A stretch of 64,000 nucleotides of DNA, from positions 3,503 to 67,502 of the forward strand of contig JBCCTQ010000019.1 of assembly GCA_039198225.1 (NCBI GenBank), written 5' to 3'. Of this stretch, positions 14,965 through 23,824 are shown piece by piece; within the stretch, counting starts at the first letter, position 1; every line of letters starts with the position of its first letter. The notes beneath the pieces were generated by a model. That model did no database searches. It saw nothing but the letters and a program-made list of their open reading frames with translations, and was not told where the DNA came from. The stretch is from JASJAR01 sp039198225. Its GTDB lineage: Bacteria; Pseudomonadota; Alphaproteobacteria; Rhodobacterales; Rhodobacteraceae. The translations under genes and the position numbers were made by a program.

Positions 14965-15216
14965 GTGAGCATTATGGAAGAGATCGCAGACGGGCTGGCC
15001 AGAAAGGCGCTCGAAGTGTCGCTCCGCGAAGACGATGAAAAGATCGTAAAGCTCATGGCCGATGCGATCGCGAATTCCTCGCCGACTTTGGAAGAAGCGT
15101 TTCTGACGGCCGTGCGGTTTCGGCGCGGGGAGTACCGAGCGATGTTGGTACTCGATGCCCATATGGCCAAGCTCGATGCGGGCGAGAGTGAGCCGGCGGA
15201 GGAAGCTGAGGAATAG
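14965..15216 (+). CDS. Small acidic conserved hypothetical protein
   Basis: An 83-residue acidic helical protein. I use the GTG at 14965 because GGGAGCAGG lies at a good distance upstream; an ATG three codons later is equally possible, and an ATG at 14818 would add a dubious Pro/Arg-rich leader. The visible core is EIADGLARKALEVSLREDDEKIVKLM, then SSPTLEEAFLTAVRFRRGE. I recall similar small proteins in Rhodobacteraceae but no known function. Confidence 0.6.
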   Translation: MSIMEEIADGLARKALEVSLREDDEKIVKLMADAIANSSPTLEEAFLTAVRFRRGEYRAMLVLDAHMAKLDAGESEPAEEAEE

Positions 15217-15264
15217 GGTGGCAACCTGAGGCAAGGTGCGGAATTCCAACGACTTGACCTGACT

Positions 15265-16242
15265 TCACTGCGTTTCCTTGAACGCCCCCAACGCCTCGCG
15301 TGCTGCTGCTGAGGGACTTTTTTCGCCCCGGCCCACCGCTTGGGCCAAGGCTTCAAACCCGGATCTGTTTCGGTTCAGCCGCGCCAATAGCCCTTGGCGA
15401 ACCTCCTCTTCGAACCAGCCTTGCGCTTGGAGGGCGCGCTGTCGCGCCCAGGCGCCGGAGCTTTTCCGGTGATCGGCCAATTTGAAGAGAGCCGTCTCCG
15501 TTTCCGCGAGCCCCCCGCCCGTAAGTGCCGACACCGTCAGCACTTTCGGCCAGCCTTCCGGATCGTCGGGCCGCTTCCGCATGAGTCCAAGGGCTCCGGC
15601 GTAATCAGCCGCGGTCCGGCGGGCCTCGGCGGCGAGATCTCCGTCGGCTTTATTGACGAGGATAAGATCGGCGATCTCCATAATGCCCCGTTTGACCCCT
15701 TGAAGCTCGTCCCCGCCCGCCGGGGCCAAAAGCAAAACGAAGATATCCGACATGCCCGCCACGAGGGTCTCCGATTGTCCGACGCCCACCGTCTCGATCA
15801 GGACGAGGTCAAAGCCCGCCGCTTCGCAGAGCAACACCGCTTCCCGGGTCCGGCGGGCAACGCCGCCCAATTCGGTCTGGCTCGGGGACGGGCGGATATA
15901 GGCCAAGGGGGCCCGGGCGAGGCGCTCCATCCGGGTTTTGTCGCCGAGGATTGAGCCGCCGCTCCGGGTCGAGGAGGGATCCACCGCCAGGACCGCCACC
16001 CGTTTGCCGGCTTCGGTAAGATGCATCCCGAAGGCTTCGATGAAGGTCGATTTGCCGACCCCGGGCGTGCCGGACAGCCCCAAACGGAGCGCCTGGCGCT
16101 GGGTGGCCAGGGCCATCTCGATCAACGCGTCCGCTGCCTCGCGATGGTCGGATCGACCGCTTTCGACGAGCGTGATGGCCCGGGCCAAGGCCCGCCGGCC
16201 GCCCGAGATCACACCCTCAAAAAGCCCGTCCACATCGCTCAT
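15265..16242 (-). CDS. meaB: MeaB/ArgK-type G3E GTPase (methylmalonyl-CoA mutase chaperone)
   Basis: A 325-residue P-loop GTPase of the MeaB/ArgK family. It protects and reloads adenosylcobalamin-dependent methylmalonyl-CoA mutase. Motifs are the P-loop GTPGVGKST, the family block VDPSSTRSGGSILGDKTRM, ETVGVGQSE (switch II) and NKAD (G4). The start is the ATG at 16242 with AGAGGGGCGG upstream. The reading frame stays open far to the right, but that part is antisense to hrpB. It is divergent from hrpB. The mce gene for methylmalonyl-CoA epimerase at 32290 belongs to the same pathway; the mutase is not in this window. Confidence 0.93.
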   Translation of the reverse strand: MSDVDGLFEGVISGGRRALARAITLVESGRSDHREAADALIEMALATQRQALRLGLSGTPGVGKSTFIEAFGMHLTEAGKRVAVLAVDPSSTRSGGSILGDKTRMERLARAPLAYIRPSPSQTELGGVARRTREAVLLCEAAGFDLVLIETVGVGQSETLVAGMSDIFVLLLAPAGGDELQGVKRGIMEIADLILVNKADGDLAAEARRTAADYAGALGLMRKRPDDPEGWPKVLTVSALTGGGLAETETALFKLADHRKSSGAWARQRALQAQGWFEEEVRQGLLARLNRNRSGFEALAQAVGRGEKSPSAAAREALGAFKETQ

Positions 16243-16326
16243 CCGCCCCTCTTGGAACCCTACCCCGGCCTTGTCCACCCCCGCCGGGCGCTGGACCGTC
16301 GAGCCCCTGGGCGCTAGGCCCCGCCC

Positions 16327-18738
16327 ATGGAAGCTCTGCCCATCGACGAGGTTCTTGGCGACCTCACCCGCGCACTGGCTGAAGCCGGTATGGCCATACT
16401 TGCCGCGCCGCCCGGTGCCGGGAAATCGACGCGGGTGCCCCTGGCACTCCTTGAGGCTGGGCTGACCGACGGCAAGATCTTTATGCTCGAACCCCGACGC
16501 CTCGCTGCCCGGGCCACCGCCGAGAGGATGGCGGCTACGCTTGGTGAAAAGGTTGGTCAGCAAGTGGGTTATAGGATCCGAGGCGAAGCGAAGGTCGGGC
16601 GCGAAACGCGGATCGAAGTCCTTACCGAGGGGATCCTGACCCGGATGATCCAATCGGATCCGGAACTCGCCGGAATCGGCGCCGTGATCTTTGACGAGAT
16701 CCACGAACGATCGCTCAATGCCGATCTGGGGCTCGCCCTGACCCTCGATCTCCGGGCGGCCCTCCGTCCCGATCTTTTGGTCCTGGCCATGTCGGCCACG
16801 CTCGACACGGCACTTTTTTCCAAAGCGATGGACGGGGCGGCGGTGGTGGTCTCGGAGGGGCGGAGCTTTCGCGTGGAAACCCGGTGGCGCCAAAGGCCCC
16901 TGCCCCGTGGCGCACGGCTGGAAGGGGCGGTGGTCGACACGCTGCGCGCGGCATTGCGCGACACCGAAGGCGGGGTTTTGGTGTTTCTCCCCGGCGAAGG
17001 CGAGATCCGACGGGTGGCTGCGGCTTTGGCCTCTGATTTGCCCGACGGAGTCCGGCTCCGTCCGCTTTACGGGGCAATGCCCTTTGCCGAGCAGCGGGCA
17101 GCGATCCGACCGGAGATTGAAGGTCGGAAGGTGGTCCTTGCCACAGCGATTGCGGAAACCTCGCTCACGATTGAAGATATCCGCGTCGTCATCGACGGGG
17201 GCCGCGCGCGGCGGGCGCGGTTTGATCCCGGCTCGGGCATGACGCGGCTCGTGACCGAAAAGGTGAGCCGGGCAGAGGCCGATCAGCGGGCAGGCCGGGC
17301 CGGACGGGTGGCGCCAGGTATTGCCTACCGTCTTTGGACCAAAGGGGAAGAAGGCGCCCTCGCCCCCTATCCTCCGGCGGACATCGAGACAGCGGATCTT
17401 GCCGGTTTTGCTTTGGACCTTGCGGTTTGGGGTGCCCGGTCACCGGAGGATGTGACGCTCCTAACCCCTCCGCCCCGACGTGCCTTCGACGAAGCACGGG
17501 CCCTCCTTGCCGATCTCGGGGCGCTCGATGCCAAAGGGGCTGTGACCGACCACGGCAAAAGGATTGCCGGGCGCCCCACCCATCCCAGACTGGCCCATAT
17601 GCTTGAAGTGACTGGTAGGGCTGCTGCGCCTCTGGCGGCCCTTTTGGGAGACCGAGACCCCTTGCGGGACCGGGGCGTGGACCTCACCCTGCGGCTTCGG
17701 GCTTTGGACGCCGCCAATGAGCCCGGTCTCAAACGCATTTCTGCGGAAGCCAAGCGGCTGTCGCGGCGCCTTGATGCAGGGGCTGAGCTCTCGACCGGTG
17801 CGATGCTGGCGTTGGCCTACCCTGATCGGATCGGTCGCCGACGGCCAGGCGATGTGCCCCGCTACCTTCTGTCTAGCGGCAGCGGCGCGATGCTTGATCC
17901 CGGCGACGACCTAGCGAATGCGAAGTTTCTCGTTGTGGCCGACACCGACGGAGCGAGACCCGAAGCGCGGATCCGACTAGCGGCCGAGATTGGCGAAGCC
18001 GAACTCCGGGCGCTTTTTGCCGACCGGATCCGGGAAGAAACCATCTGCGCTTGGTCCGACAGGCAAGGAAAGGTCGTCGCCCAGCGGCGGGCCATGCTCG
18101 GTGAGATCGCGCTCGCAGAAGCACCGTGGCCCGACCCGCCCGAAGAAGAAGTGTCGCGGGCCATGCTCGACGGAATCCTCGGCCGCGGCTTGGCGTTCCG
18201 CGGCAGAGCGGCCGCTCTCTTGACCCGGGCACAGATTGCCAAGGAAGCGGGCGCCGAGTTTCCGGCCGTTGACCACGAAACGCTGGTAGCTGAAGCCAAA
18301 ACCTGGCTTTTGCCCCATCTGGTCGGCATCCGAAGCCTCGCCCAGTGGGACCAGTTCGACCCGTCCGAGGCGCTCAAACTCAGGATCGGCTGGGCCGGTC
18401 TCCAAGAGATCGACCGAATTGCCCCGCCCCGGTGGACCACGCCCCTCGGGCGCCAAGTTGAGGTGGATTATACCGGCGATGTGCCGGGGATCGCGGTGCG
18501 CCTCCAGGAGCTCTTTGGGCTGGCAAAGCACCCGGTAGTGGGCGGCCGACCCTTGCGTCTGACGCTCCTTTCTCCCGCCGGGCGACCGGTACAAGTGACC
18601 CAAGACCTCGAAGGCTTCTGGGCCAATTCTTACGGCGATGTGCGCAAGGACATGCGCGGGCGGTATCCCAAACACCCTTGGCCCGAAGACCCGCGCGCCG
18701 CCCAACCGACCCTTCGCACAAAGGCCAAGGGCGGTTGA
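16327..18738 (+). CDS. hrpB: ATP-dependent helicase HrpB
   Basis: An 803-residue DEAH-box helicase close to the length of E. coli HrpB. It has the Walker A motif APPGAGKS near residue 28, the DEIH box in VIFDEIHERSLNADLGL, the SAT motif in AMSATLD, and the C-terminal motif VI QRAGRAGR-like block (DQRAGRAGRVAPG). The HrpB-specific C-terminal domain is present (KHPVVGGRPLRLTLLSPAGRP and WANSYGDVRKDMRGRYPKHPWPEDP). It acts on RNA in the cytoplasm; its exact substrate in bacteria is not settled. Divergent from meaB, with 84 bases between them. Confidence 0.96.
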   Translation: MEALPIDEVLGDLTRALAEAGMAILAAPPGAGKSTRVPLALLEAGLTDGKIFMLEPRRLAARATAERMAATLGEKVGQQVGYRIRGEAKVGRETRIEVLTEGILTRMIQSDPELAGIGAVIFDEIHERSLNADLGLALTLDLRAALRPDLLVLAMSATLDTALFSKAMDGAAVVVSEGRSFRVETRWRQRPLPRGARLEGAVVDTLRAALRDTEGGVLVFLPGEGEIRRVAAALASDLPDGVRLRPLYGAMPFAEQRAAIRPEIEGRKVVLATAIAETSLTIEDIRVVIDGGRARRARFDPGSGMTRLVTEKVSRAEADQRAGRAGRVAPGIAYRLWTKGEEGALAPYPPADIETADLAGFALDLAVWGARSPEDVTLLTPPPRRAFDEARALLADLGALDAKGAVTDHGKRIAGRPTHPRLAHMLEVTGRAAAPLAALLGDRDPLRDRGVDLTLRLRALDAANEPGLKRISAEAKRLSRRLDAGAELSTGAMLALAYPDRIGRRRPGDVPRYLLSSGSGAMLDPGDDLANAKFLVVADTDGARPEARIRLAAEIGEAELRALFADRIREETICAWSDRQGKVVAQRRAMLGEIALAEAPWPDPPEEEVSRAMLDGILGRGLAFRGRAAALLTRAQIAKEAGAEFPAVDHETLVAEAKTWLLPHLVGIRSLAQWDQFDPSEALKLRIGWAGLQEIDRIAPPRWTTPLGRQVEVDYTGDVPGIAVRLQELFGLAKHPVVGGRPLRLTLLSPAGRPVQVTQDLEGFWANSYGDVRKDMRGRYPKHPWPEDPRAAQPTLRTKAKGG

Positions 18739-18804
18739 ACGACATCGCCCAATGGTCCGACCGAAAAACATTGGCTTAGGACGAGAGCGAGGGGCAGTTC
18801 TTCT

Positions 18805-18839
18805 TTGACAACAATTGAACAACCGTTTAAGTGTTGTAA
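18805..18839 (+). promoter_or_regulatory. Promoter and SmtB-type operator, possible leaderless transcript
   Basis: A perfect -35 TTGACA (18805-18810) is followed after 17 bases by a weak -10 TAAGTG (18828-18833). That would put transcription start at about the ATG at 18840, which has no Shine-Dalgarno sequence, so a leaderless mRNA is likely. The imperfect palindrome TTGAAC-N4-GTTTAA (18815-18830) fills the spacer, the expected place for an ArsR/SmtB repressor to block RNA polymerase. Confidence 0.5.
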
Positions 18840-19157
18840 ATGACGTCGCTCAACCTCGATCAAACAACTGAATTGGCGGAGACGTTCGGCCTGCTCTCGG
18901 ACCCGACCCGTTTGTCGATTGTGATCGCCTGCATGGATCAAGAAAGATCCGCGGGCATTATCGCCGACGCGCTCGGCTCCTCCGCCTCGCTCACGAGCCA
19001 CCACCTCAGATTGCTGCGCTCGGCCCGGATCCTCAAATCCGATCGGCGCGGCAAACAAGTGTTTTACACGATGGCGGATGACTGCGTGGAGAGCGTCCTC
19101 AAAATCATGATCGATCATCTTTTTACGCACAGCCATGACGGCATCGAAGACAGCTAA
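18840..19157 (+). CDS. smtB: ArsR/SmtB-family metal-sensing repressor
   Basis: A 105-residue winged-helix repressor. The ArsR core runs LLSDPTRLSIVIACMD, then the recognition helix region SASLTSHHLRLLRSARILKSDRRGKQVFY. The C-terminal helix contains the pair D...H and H..E (MIDHLFTHSHDG), as in the alpha-5 zinc site of SmtB/CzrA repressors. It lacks the CVC motif of arsenic-type ArsR. Such proteins leave DNA on binding zinc or cadmium. The next gene, 13 bases on, is a bacterial metallothionein, which makes the SmtB assignment convincing. Confidence 0.9.
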   Translation: MTSLNLDQTTELAETFGLLSDPTRLSIVIACMDQERSAGIIADALGSSASLTSHHLRLLRSARILKSDRRGKQVFYTMADDCVESVLKIMIDHLFTHSHDGIEDS

Positions 19158-19170
19158 CAGGAGACACTCC

Positions 19171-19338
19171 ATGCCAACGGTCACTCAACAAAAATGCGCC
19201 TGCGACACCTGCCTCTGCATCGTGGAGATCAGCGAAGCGATCAAAAAGGACGACCGCAATTATTGCAGTTCAGCCTGCGCGGAAGGCCATCCGGACGGGT
19301 CGGGATGCGGCCATACCGGCTGCGCTTGCAACTCTTGA
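19171..19338 (+). CDS. smtA: Bacterial metallothionein (SmtA family)
   Basis: A 55-residue metal-storage protein. It has nine cysteines in the SmtA pattern: CACDTCLC near the N terminus, YCSSAC in the middle, and SGCGHTGCAC at the end, with the histidine residues in EGHP and CGHTGC that complete the zinc cluster. GGAGA lies seven bases before the ATG at 19171; the frame opens 12 codons earlier but that part overlaps the smtB end. It binds several zinc or cadmium ions in the cytoplasm and is co-transcribed with its repressor. Similar pairs are known from cyanobacteria and pseudomonads. Confidence 0.92.
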   Translation: MPTVTQQKCACDTCLCIVEISEAIKKDDRNYCSSACAEGHPDGSGCGHTGCACNS

Positions 19339-19354
19339 GCTAAAAACAGCGCGA

Positions 19355-19382
19355 CGCCCGCGGCACGGGTTCGCCGCGGGCG
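19355..19382 (+). terminator. Hairpin after smtA
   Basis: CGCCCGCGG (19355-19363) pairs with CCGCGGGCG (19374-19382), a perfect 9-bp GC-rich stem with a 10-base loop, 16 bases after the smtA stop. There is no T-run, so it may be a Rho-aided or weak terminator. Confidence 0.5.
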
Positions 19383-19569
19383 ATCATCGTCTTTCGACGC
19401 TGCCTGGTCAGGCACTCCAACCCTTACGGATCCTCTTTGCGCCCGTCTGGCAGGTCCGTTCCGATGGACCCAAGGCCAAGGACCCATTAACACCGAAAGC
19501 CAAAGATCCATTGGGGGCATGCCATGTGCCCGCCCTCGAATTGCCTGCCAGAGCAGAGGGAAAGCCAAC

Positions 19570-20157
19570 ATGCCACATGTAACACCATTGGACCGGAGCG
19601 CACTCCCCCAATTCGAAGAGAAATTTGCGCGCTACGATCGTATTAGGGGCTTTCTGCCGAATTCAATTCTTACAATGGGCCGCCGGCCCAATATCGCGGC
19701 GGCTTTCATGGAATTGAACCAGGCTGTCCTTTATGAAGGCACCGTCCCGGAAGCGCTGAAAATGATGGTGGCTTTAATGACATCGATGGCGACGGGCTGT
19801 CGATACTGCCAGGGCCACATGGCGAACCTAAGCCACGTCTATGATGTTCCCGACAACAAGATTGCCGCTATTTGGGAATGCGAAACCTCCGATCTCTTTA
19901 CTGAGGCTGAAAAGGCGGCGCTGGTACTTGCGCGCGAAGCGGCCGGCGTTCCAAACATGGTTTCGGCCGAGCATTTCGACGCCCTCAAACCGCATTTTGA
20001 CGACGCAGAAATCGTGGAGATCGTGGCGTCAATTGCTCTCTTTGGCTATCTCAACCGCTGGAACGATACGATGTCGACTGACATGGAAACACATCCTGGA
20101 AGCGTCGCGAAAAAAGTGATGCCGACCTGGGACGGGGGCAAACACGGCAATGGATAG
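19570..20157 (+). CDS. Carboxymuconolactone decarboxylase-family (AhpD-like) protein
   Basis: A 195-residue alpha-helical protein of the CMD/AhpD superfamily. The redox motif is the two-cysteine CRYCQGH near residue 78, where the cysteines and following histidine form the AhpD-type peroxidase or thiol-disulfide site. A second block, ALVLAREAAGVPN, and the FGYLNRWNDTM C-terminal part match the long, uncharacterised branch of the family. AGAGGGA precedes the ATG at 19570; the open frame upstream is not supported. Substrate unknown. It stands alone on its strand and converges with the VPLPA-CTERM gene. Confidence 0.85.
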   Translation: MPHVTPLDRSALPQFEEKFARYDRIRGFLPNSILTMGRRPNIAAAFMELNQAVLYEGTVPEALKMMVALMTSMATGCRYCQGHMANLSHVYDVPDNKIAAIWECETSDLFTEAEKAALVLAREAAGVPNMVSAEHFDALKPHFDDAEIVEIVASIALFGYLNRWNDTMSTDMETHPGSVAKKVMPTWDGGKHGNG

Positions 20158-20269
20158 GCGTGGGAGCTTTTTTGGCTGAGGCGGCTCTGGTTACTGTTCT
20201 GGGCCACGGAAAAAATTGAAAGAGCGCCAGCAAAACCGGCGCCCCAATCGCTAATTCAGATGATGCGAC

Positions 20270-20920
20270 TTAGCTTTTCTTGCGCCGGGTCACGGCTCCC
20301 GCCCCGAGCAGACCGGTCAAAAGAAGAAACGCAGAGGCTGGCAGCGGAATAGGCGTCATCGCGGTTCCGGCCCGCAGGTTGTCCACGATCTCGGCTTGGT
20401 CAGTGTCGCTGAGCAAGTTCACCCGCCCAATGGCCTCATCGCTCGTCACACCCAGGAACGTTCCACTGGAAGACTGGTCACCCACAGCGATGCTGGTGCT
20501 GGCCAACAGGTTATCGAATATGTCATAGACCTCGACCGCCATGTTGGAAGCGGAAAGGAGTGAAAACAGATCCACGCCGAACGCTGTCGAATTGGCCGGT
20601 AGGAGAACGTCTAGACTGGAAGAGAATTGGTTCGCACCGGCCATAGCCGAAGGAAGTCCGAATAAGCCCGCTCCAACCTCGACAATTTCGCCAAAATCGA
20701 CGCCCAAAGTAAAATCACCATACGTTTCGACGGTACCCAATGTCTGTTGCGTGCCGCCTGGCGGGAAGCTTTCGTCTTCAAAGTCTTCCGTACTGGTGAT
20801 CGTATTCGCAGCTTCGAAGGCGACTTCGTCCAAAGAAAACAAAGTCACCGCCTCTGCAAACCCGGATGACAGCATTAGCGCACCTGCCGCAGCAGCAGGA
20901 CATAGAAATTTGATAAGCAT
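20270..20920 (-). CDS. Exported protein with VPLPA-CTERM sorting tail
   Basis: A 216-residue secreted protein. The signal peptide covers about residues 1-24. The mature part is acidic, rich in Ser, Thr and Asp and beta-like (STEDFEDESFPPGG, GVDFGEIVEVG, LFSLLSASNMAVEVYDIFDNLLAST). The end is a tripartite sorting signal: IPLPASA, a hydrophobic helix (FLLLTGLLGAGAV) and RRKKS. This is the VPLPA-CTERM variant of PEP-CTERM, recognised by a dedicated exosortase in Rhodobacterales and linked to exopolysaccharide. No exosortase gene is in this window. The middle has features seen in adhesin-like family members, but its role is unknown. Confidence 0.88.
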   Translation of the reverse strand: MLIKFLCPAAAAGALMLSSGFAEAVTLFSLDEVAFEAANTITSTEDFEDESFPPGGTQQTLGTVETYGDFTLGVDFGEIVEVGAGLFGLPSAMAGANQFSSSLDVLLPANSTAFGVDLFSLLSASNMAVEVYDIFDNLLASTSIAVGDQSSSGTFLGVTSDEAIGRVNLLSDTDQAEIVDNLRAGTAMTPIPLPASAFLLLTGLLGAGAVTRRKKS

Positions 20921-21289
20921 TTTTACCCCTAAATACCCAACGGCTTAATTATATAAAAGAGCACCCATTGCCGCAAAAAAATCGGCAGCTTTAGCTCACG
21001 TTCGTCGATGTTTCGGTATTAAAAGCGGTAGTATTTGAATATTGTTTCCATCTTCGTTCGATTCCGGTCTATATTCTCTTTCATTTCACAGCACCAAACA
21101 GCCTTTATTCGCTTTATAGGAAATCCAATTAATCTTACGATTTTCAGCGGTACTTAGAAAATTCAGCGCAAGGGCGGCACGAAAAACGCTGAATTGAATC
21201 GATCTCTTTGGCACTCGAAATGAATTCGAAAGCGCCCGGCTCAGAAACTTCATACTCCCAATTCCAACCTGGCGGAATTGCAACCAGTG
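20921..21289. other. AT-rich gap
   Basis: Notably AT-rich for this genome. It should contain the promoter of the leftward VPLPA-CTERM gene near 20921-21010 and the 3' end of the 6-phosphogluconate dehydrogenase transcript. I see no gene, strong hairpin or repeat. Confidence 0.45.
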
Positions 21290-22687
21290 CTAGTCGGCCC
21301 AAGGGCCGTGGAAACCGTCACCGTCTTGGTCAATGCGCTGAAAACCGTGGCGGCCAAAGAAATCGCGCTGTCCTTGAATAAGATCGGCGCTGCCTCTCGC
21401 CTGGCGCATCGTGTCATAGAAGGACAGAGCGGACGCAAAGGCTGGCACCGGCGCGCCGGAGCTAATCGCGGCGGAGGTGACGCGGCGGAGGGCGGGGAGC
21501 GTTTCGGCAAGCCGAACAGCAAAGGCGGGCGCCAGGATCAGTTGGTCTTCCGGCAACCCGTCGCGCGCCGCATGGGCGATATCATCGAGAAGAGCCGAGC
21601 GAATAATGCAACCCGCGCGCCAAATTTCCGCGATCCGAGCCAAGTCGAGGTTCCAATCGAATTCGGCCGAGGCGCGCGACAAAAGCGTCAGACCTTGGGA
21701 ATAGGCAATGATCCGAGCGGCTAGGAGTGCCTTTTCGAGATCGGTGTCGAGGATCGGTTTTCGCGCCGTCTCGCCCGGGGCCAGTGTCTCGGCGCCCAGA
21801 GCCCGCGCAGCGCGTTCCGATGACCAAGACCGCGCGCCGACGGCGGCTTCGATGGTTGAGGCCGATTGGCCAAGCTTTAGCGCTTCAATCAAGGTCCAGC
21901 GACCCGTGCCCTTTTGCCCCGCCACGTCGAGGATCACATCGAGGAGCGGCCCACCCGTGGCACGATCGGTGGCGGCGAGGACTTCAGATGTTATTTCGAC
22001 CAGGTAGGAATGGAGTGGCCCCTCATTCCACTCCGAGAAGAGCTCCGCCCCGCTTTTGTAGCTTCGCCCGGAGGCCCGGAGCAGCGCCCATACCTCAGCG
22101 ATGAGCTGCATGTCGCCGTATTCGATACCGTTATGGACAGTCTTGACGAAATGACCCGCCCCGTCGGGGCCCAGCCAGGCCGCACAGGGCGCATCTTGAT
22201 AGCGGGCCGCGATCGCTTCAACGATGGGGCCAAGGCGGTCATAGGAGGCTTCAGGCCCCCCAACCATGATCGAGGGGCCATGGCGCGCGCCGTCTTCGCC
22301 CCCGGAGACGCCCATGCCCACAAAGCCGAACCCCTTAGCGGCGAGATCGCGTTCGCGGCGTCGGGTGTCATTGAAATCGGCATTGCCGCCATCGATCAGC
22401 GTATCGCCCTGGTCGAGGTGGGGCAGGAGCGCCTCGATCACCCCGTCCACAGGCGCGCCGGCGGGCACCATCATCAGGATCAACCGGGGCGGGGCCAGGG
22501 ACCGGGCGAAATCGGCGAGATCTTCGATTGGCTCGAGATTGTCGGCCAAGGCGCCTGCCTCGGCCACTAACTCGTCGGTCCGCCCCCGGCTCCGGTTATG
22601 AACCGCGACCGAATAGCCGCGCTCGGCCATGTTGAGCGCCAGGGCCGCGCCCATCGTCCCGAGGCCGGTTAATCCGATATCCGCCAT
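21290..22687 (-). CDS. gnd: 6-phosphogluconate dehydrogenase, decarboxylating
   Basis: A 465-residue enzyme of normal length. It oxidises and decarboxylates 6-phosphogluconate to ribulose 5-phosphate with NADP in the pentose phosphate pathway. The Rossmann start is IGLTGLGTMGAALALNM, followed by HNRS in the cofactor site, DGGNADFNDT, the signature GVSGGEDGARHGPSIMVGG, the catalytic lysine and asparagine in GHFVKTVHNGIEY, and the substrate loop DVAGQKGTGRW. The C terminus is the usual helical domain with QGQRDFFGRHGFQR. It appears to be monocistronic and reads leftward like argF, 119 bases behind it. Confidence 0.96.
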   Translation of the reverse strand: MADIGLTGLGTMGAALALNMAERGYSVAVHNRSRGRTDELVAEAGALADNLEPIEDLADFARSLAPPRLILMMVPAGAPVDGVIEALLPHLDQGDTLIDGGNADFNDTRRRERDLAAKGFGFVGMGVSGGEDGARHGPSIMVGGPEASYDRLGPIVEAIAARYQDAPCAAWLGPDGAGHFVKTVHNGIEYGDMQLIAEVWALLRASGRSYKSGAELFSEWNEGPLHSYLVEITSEVLAATDRATGGPLLDVILDVAGQKGTGRWTLIEALKLGQSASTIEAAVGARSWSSERAARALGAETLAPGETARKPILDTDLEKALLAARIIAYSQGLTLLSRASAEFDWNLDLARIAEIWRAGCIIRSALLDDIAHAARDGLPEDQLILAPAFAVRLAETLPALRRVTSAAISSGAPVPAFASALSFYDTMRQARGSADLIQGQRDFFGRHGFQRIDQDGDGFHGPWAD

Positions 22688-22806
22688 GGTTTACCCTTCC
22701 TCCCCGTCGCCCAGTCGGCCCGCGAGAATATTTTCGGTCAAAGGCGCTCTGGCGGCCGATTGCAAGCGAATTCCGTCCCGGCCGCAAGCCAACGACCGAC
22801 AGGCAG

Positions 22807-23742
22807 CTAAAGACCGAGACACCACCGAAGGATCGCCTTTTGGGCATGGAGCCGGTTCTCAGCTTCATCAAAAACAACCGATTGTGGCCCGTCCATGACC
22901 TCCGATGTCACCTCTTCTTCCCGATGCGCCGGCAGGCAATGCATGAAGAGCGCATCCGGTCCCGCCTTTTCCATGAGATCGGAATTGACCTGATAGGGCC
23001 TGAGGAGGTTGTGACGCCGCTCACGGGTCGACGCACCGTCATGCATCGAGACCCAAGTGTCGCTGACCACAAGATCGGCCTCGGCGACAGCTGTTTCCGC
23101 ATCGCGCTCGATAACGACCTTGGCGCCCTTTTCACGCGCAAAACCAATCGCTTCAGGCTCGGGATCGAGTTCGGAGGGGCCCGTGAATGTGAAATCGAAC
23201 CCGAACTGGCCCGCTGCATGGAGAAAGGATGCGCAGACGTTATTTCCGTCGCCCGCCCAAACGACCCGTTTGCCCGCAATCGCACCCCGATGCTCTTCGA
23301 ACGTAAGAACATCCGCCATGATCTGGCACGGATGGGTGCGGTTCGTGAGCCCGTTTATGACCGGCACGCTCGCATGTTCGGCGAGCTCCATCAGGGTCTC
23401 CTCCTCGAAGGTCCGGATCATGATGAGATCGACATAGCGCGACAGCACGCGCGCAGTGTCAGCAATGCTCTCGCCGTGGCCAAGCTGGAGTTCTGAACCC
23501 GACAGCACCATGGTCTGGCCGCCCATTTGGCGCACCCCGAGATCGAAAGAAATGCGGGTCCGGGTCGAGGGTTTTTCAAAGATCAGTGCCACCATACGGC
23601 CCGCAAGGGGCTGCTCGGCATCTGGCACGGCTTTCGGTTGGCCTGCCCGGGCGCCTTTCATGGCTGCGGCTTGGTCAAGCATGGTGCGTAGCGCGTCGGG
23701 TTCGGTGGTATGAAGGTCGAGAAAATGGGTCATTTGTGACAT
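22807..23742 (-). CDS. argF: Ornithine carbamoyltransferase
   Basis: A 311-residue enzyme of arginine synthesis that joins carbamoyl phosphate to ornithine to give citrulline. Motifs: the carbamoyl-phosphate loop FEKPSTRTRISF, the NRTHPCQIMAD block, the ornithine loop DTWVSMHDG, and the HCLPAHREEEV signature. I use the ATG at 23742 with GACGGGCG upstream; an ATG three codons later lacks a ribosome site. It follows argD by 82 bases and is read in the same direction, so the two probably share a promoter upstream of 25006. Confidence 0.96.
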   Translation of the reverse strand: MSQMTHFLDLHTTEPDALRTMLDQAAAMKGARAGQPKAVPDAEQPLAGRMVALIFEKPSTRTRISFDLGVRQMGGQTMVLSGSELQLGHGESIADTARVLSRYVDLIMIRTFEEETLMELAEHASVPVINGLTNRTHPCQIMADVLTFEEHRGAIAGKRVVWAGDGNNVCASFLHAAGQFGFDFTFTGPSELDPEPEAIGFAREKGAKVVIERDAETAVAEADLVVSDTWVSMHDGASTRERRHNLLRPYQVNSDLMEKAGPDALFMHCLPAHREEEVTSEVMDGPQSVVFDEAENRLHAQKAILRWCLGL

Positions 23743-23824
23743 GGGTCGCCCGTCCGTGCGGCGCGGGTCCCCCTTGGCTCCGGAATTAGATGCGTGACTT
23801 TGACGAGTTGAACCCCACGGCGCG

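Noticed and set aside
16243..16893. N-terminal extension of meaB by 217 codons
   Set aside because: The added part is antisense to hrpB, and the family start with a good ribosome site lies at 16242.
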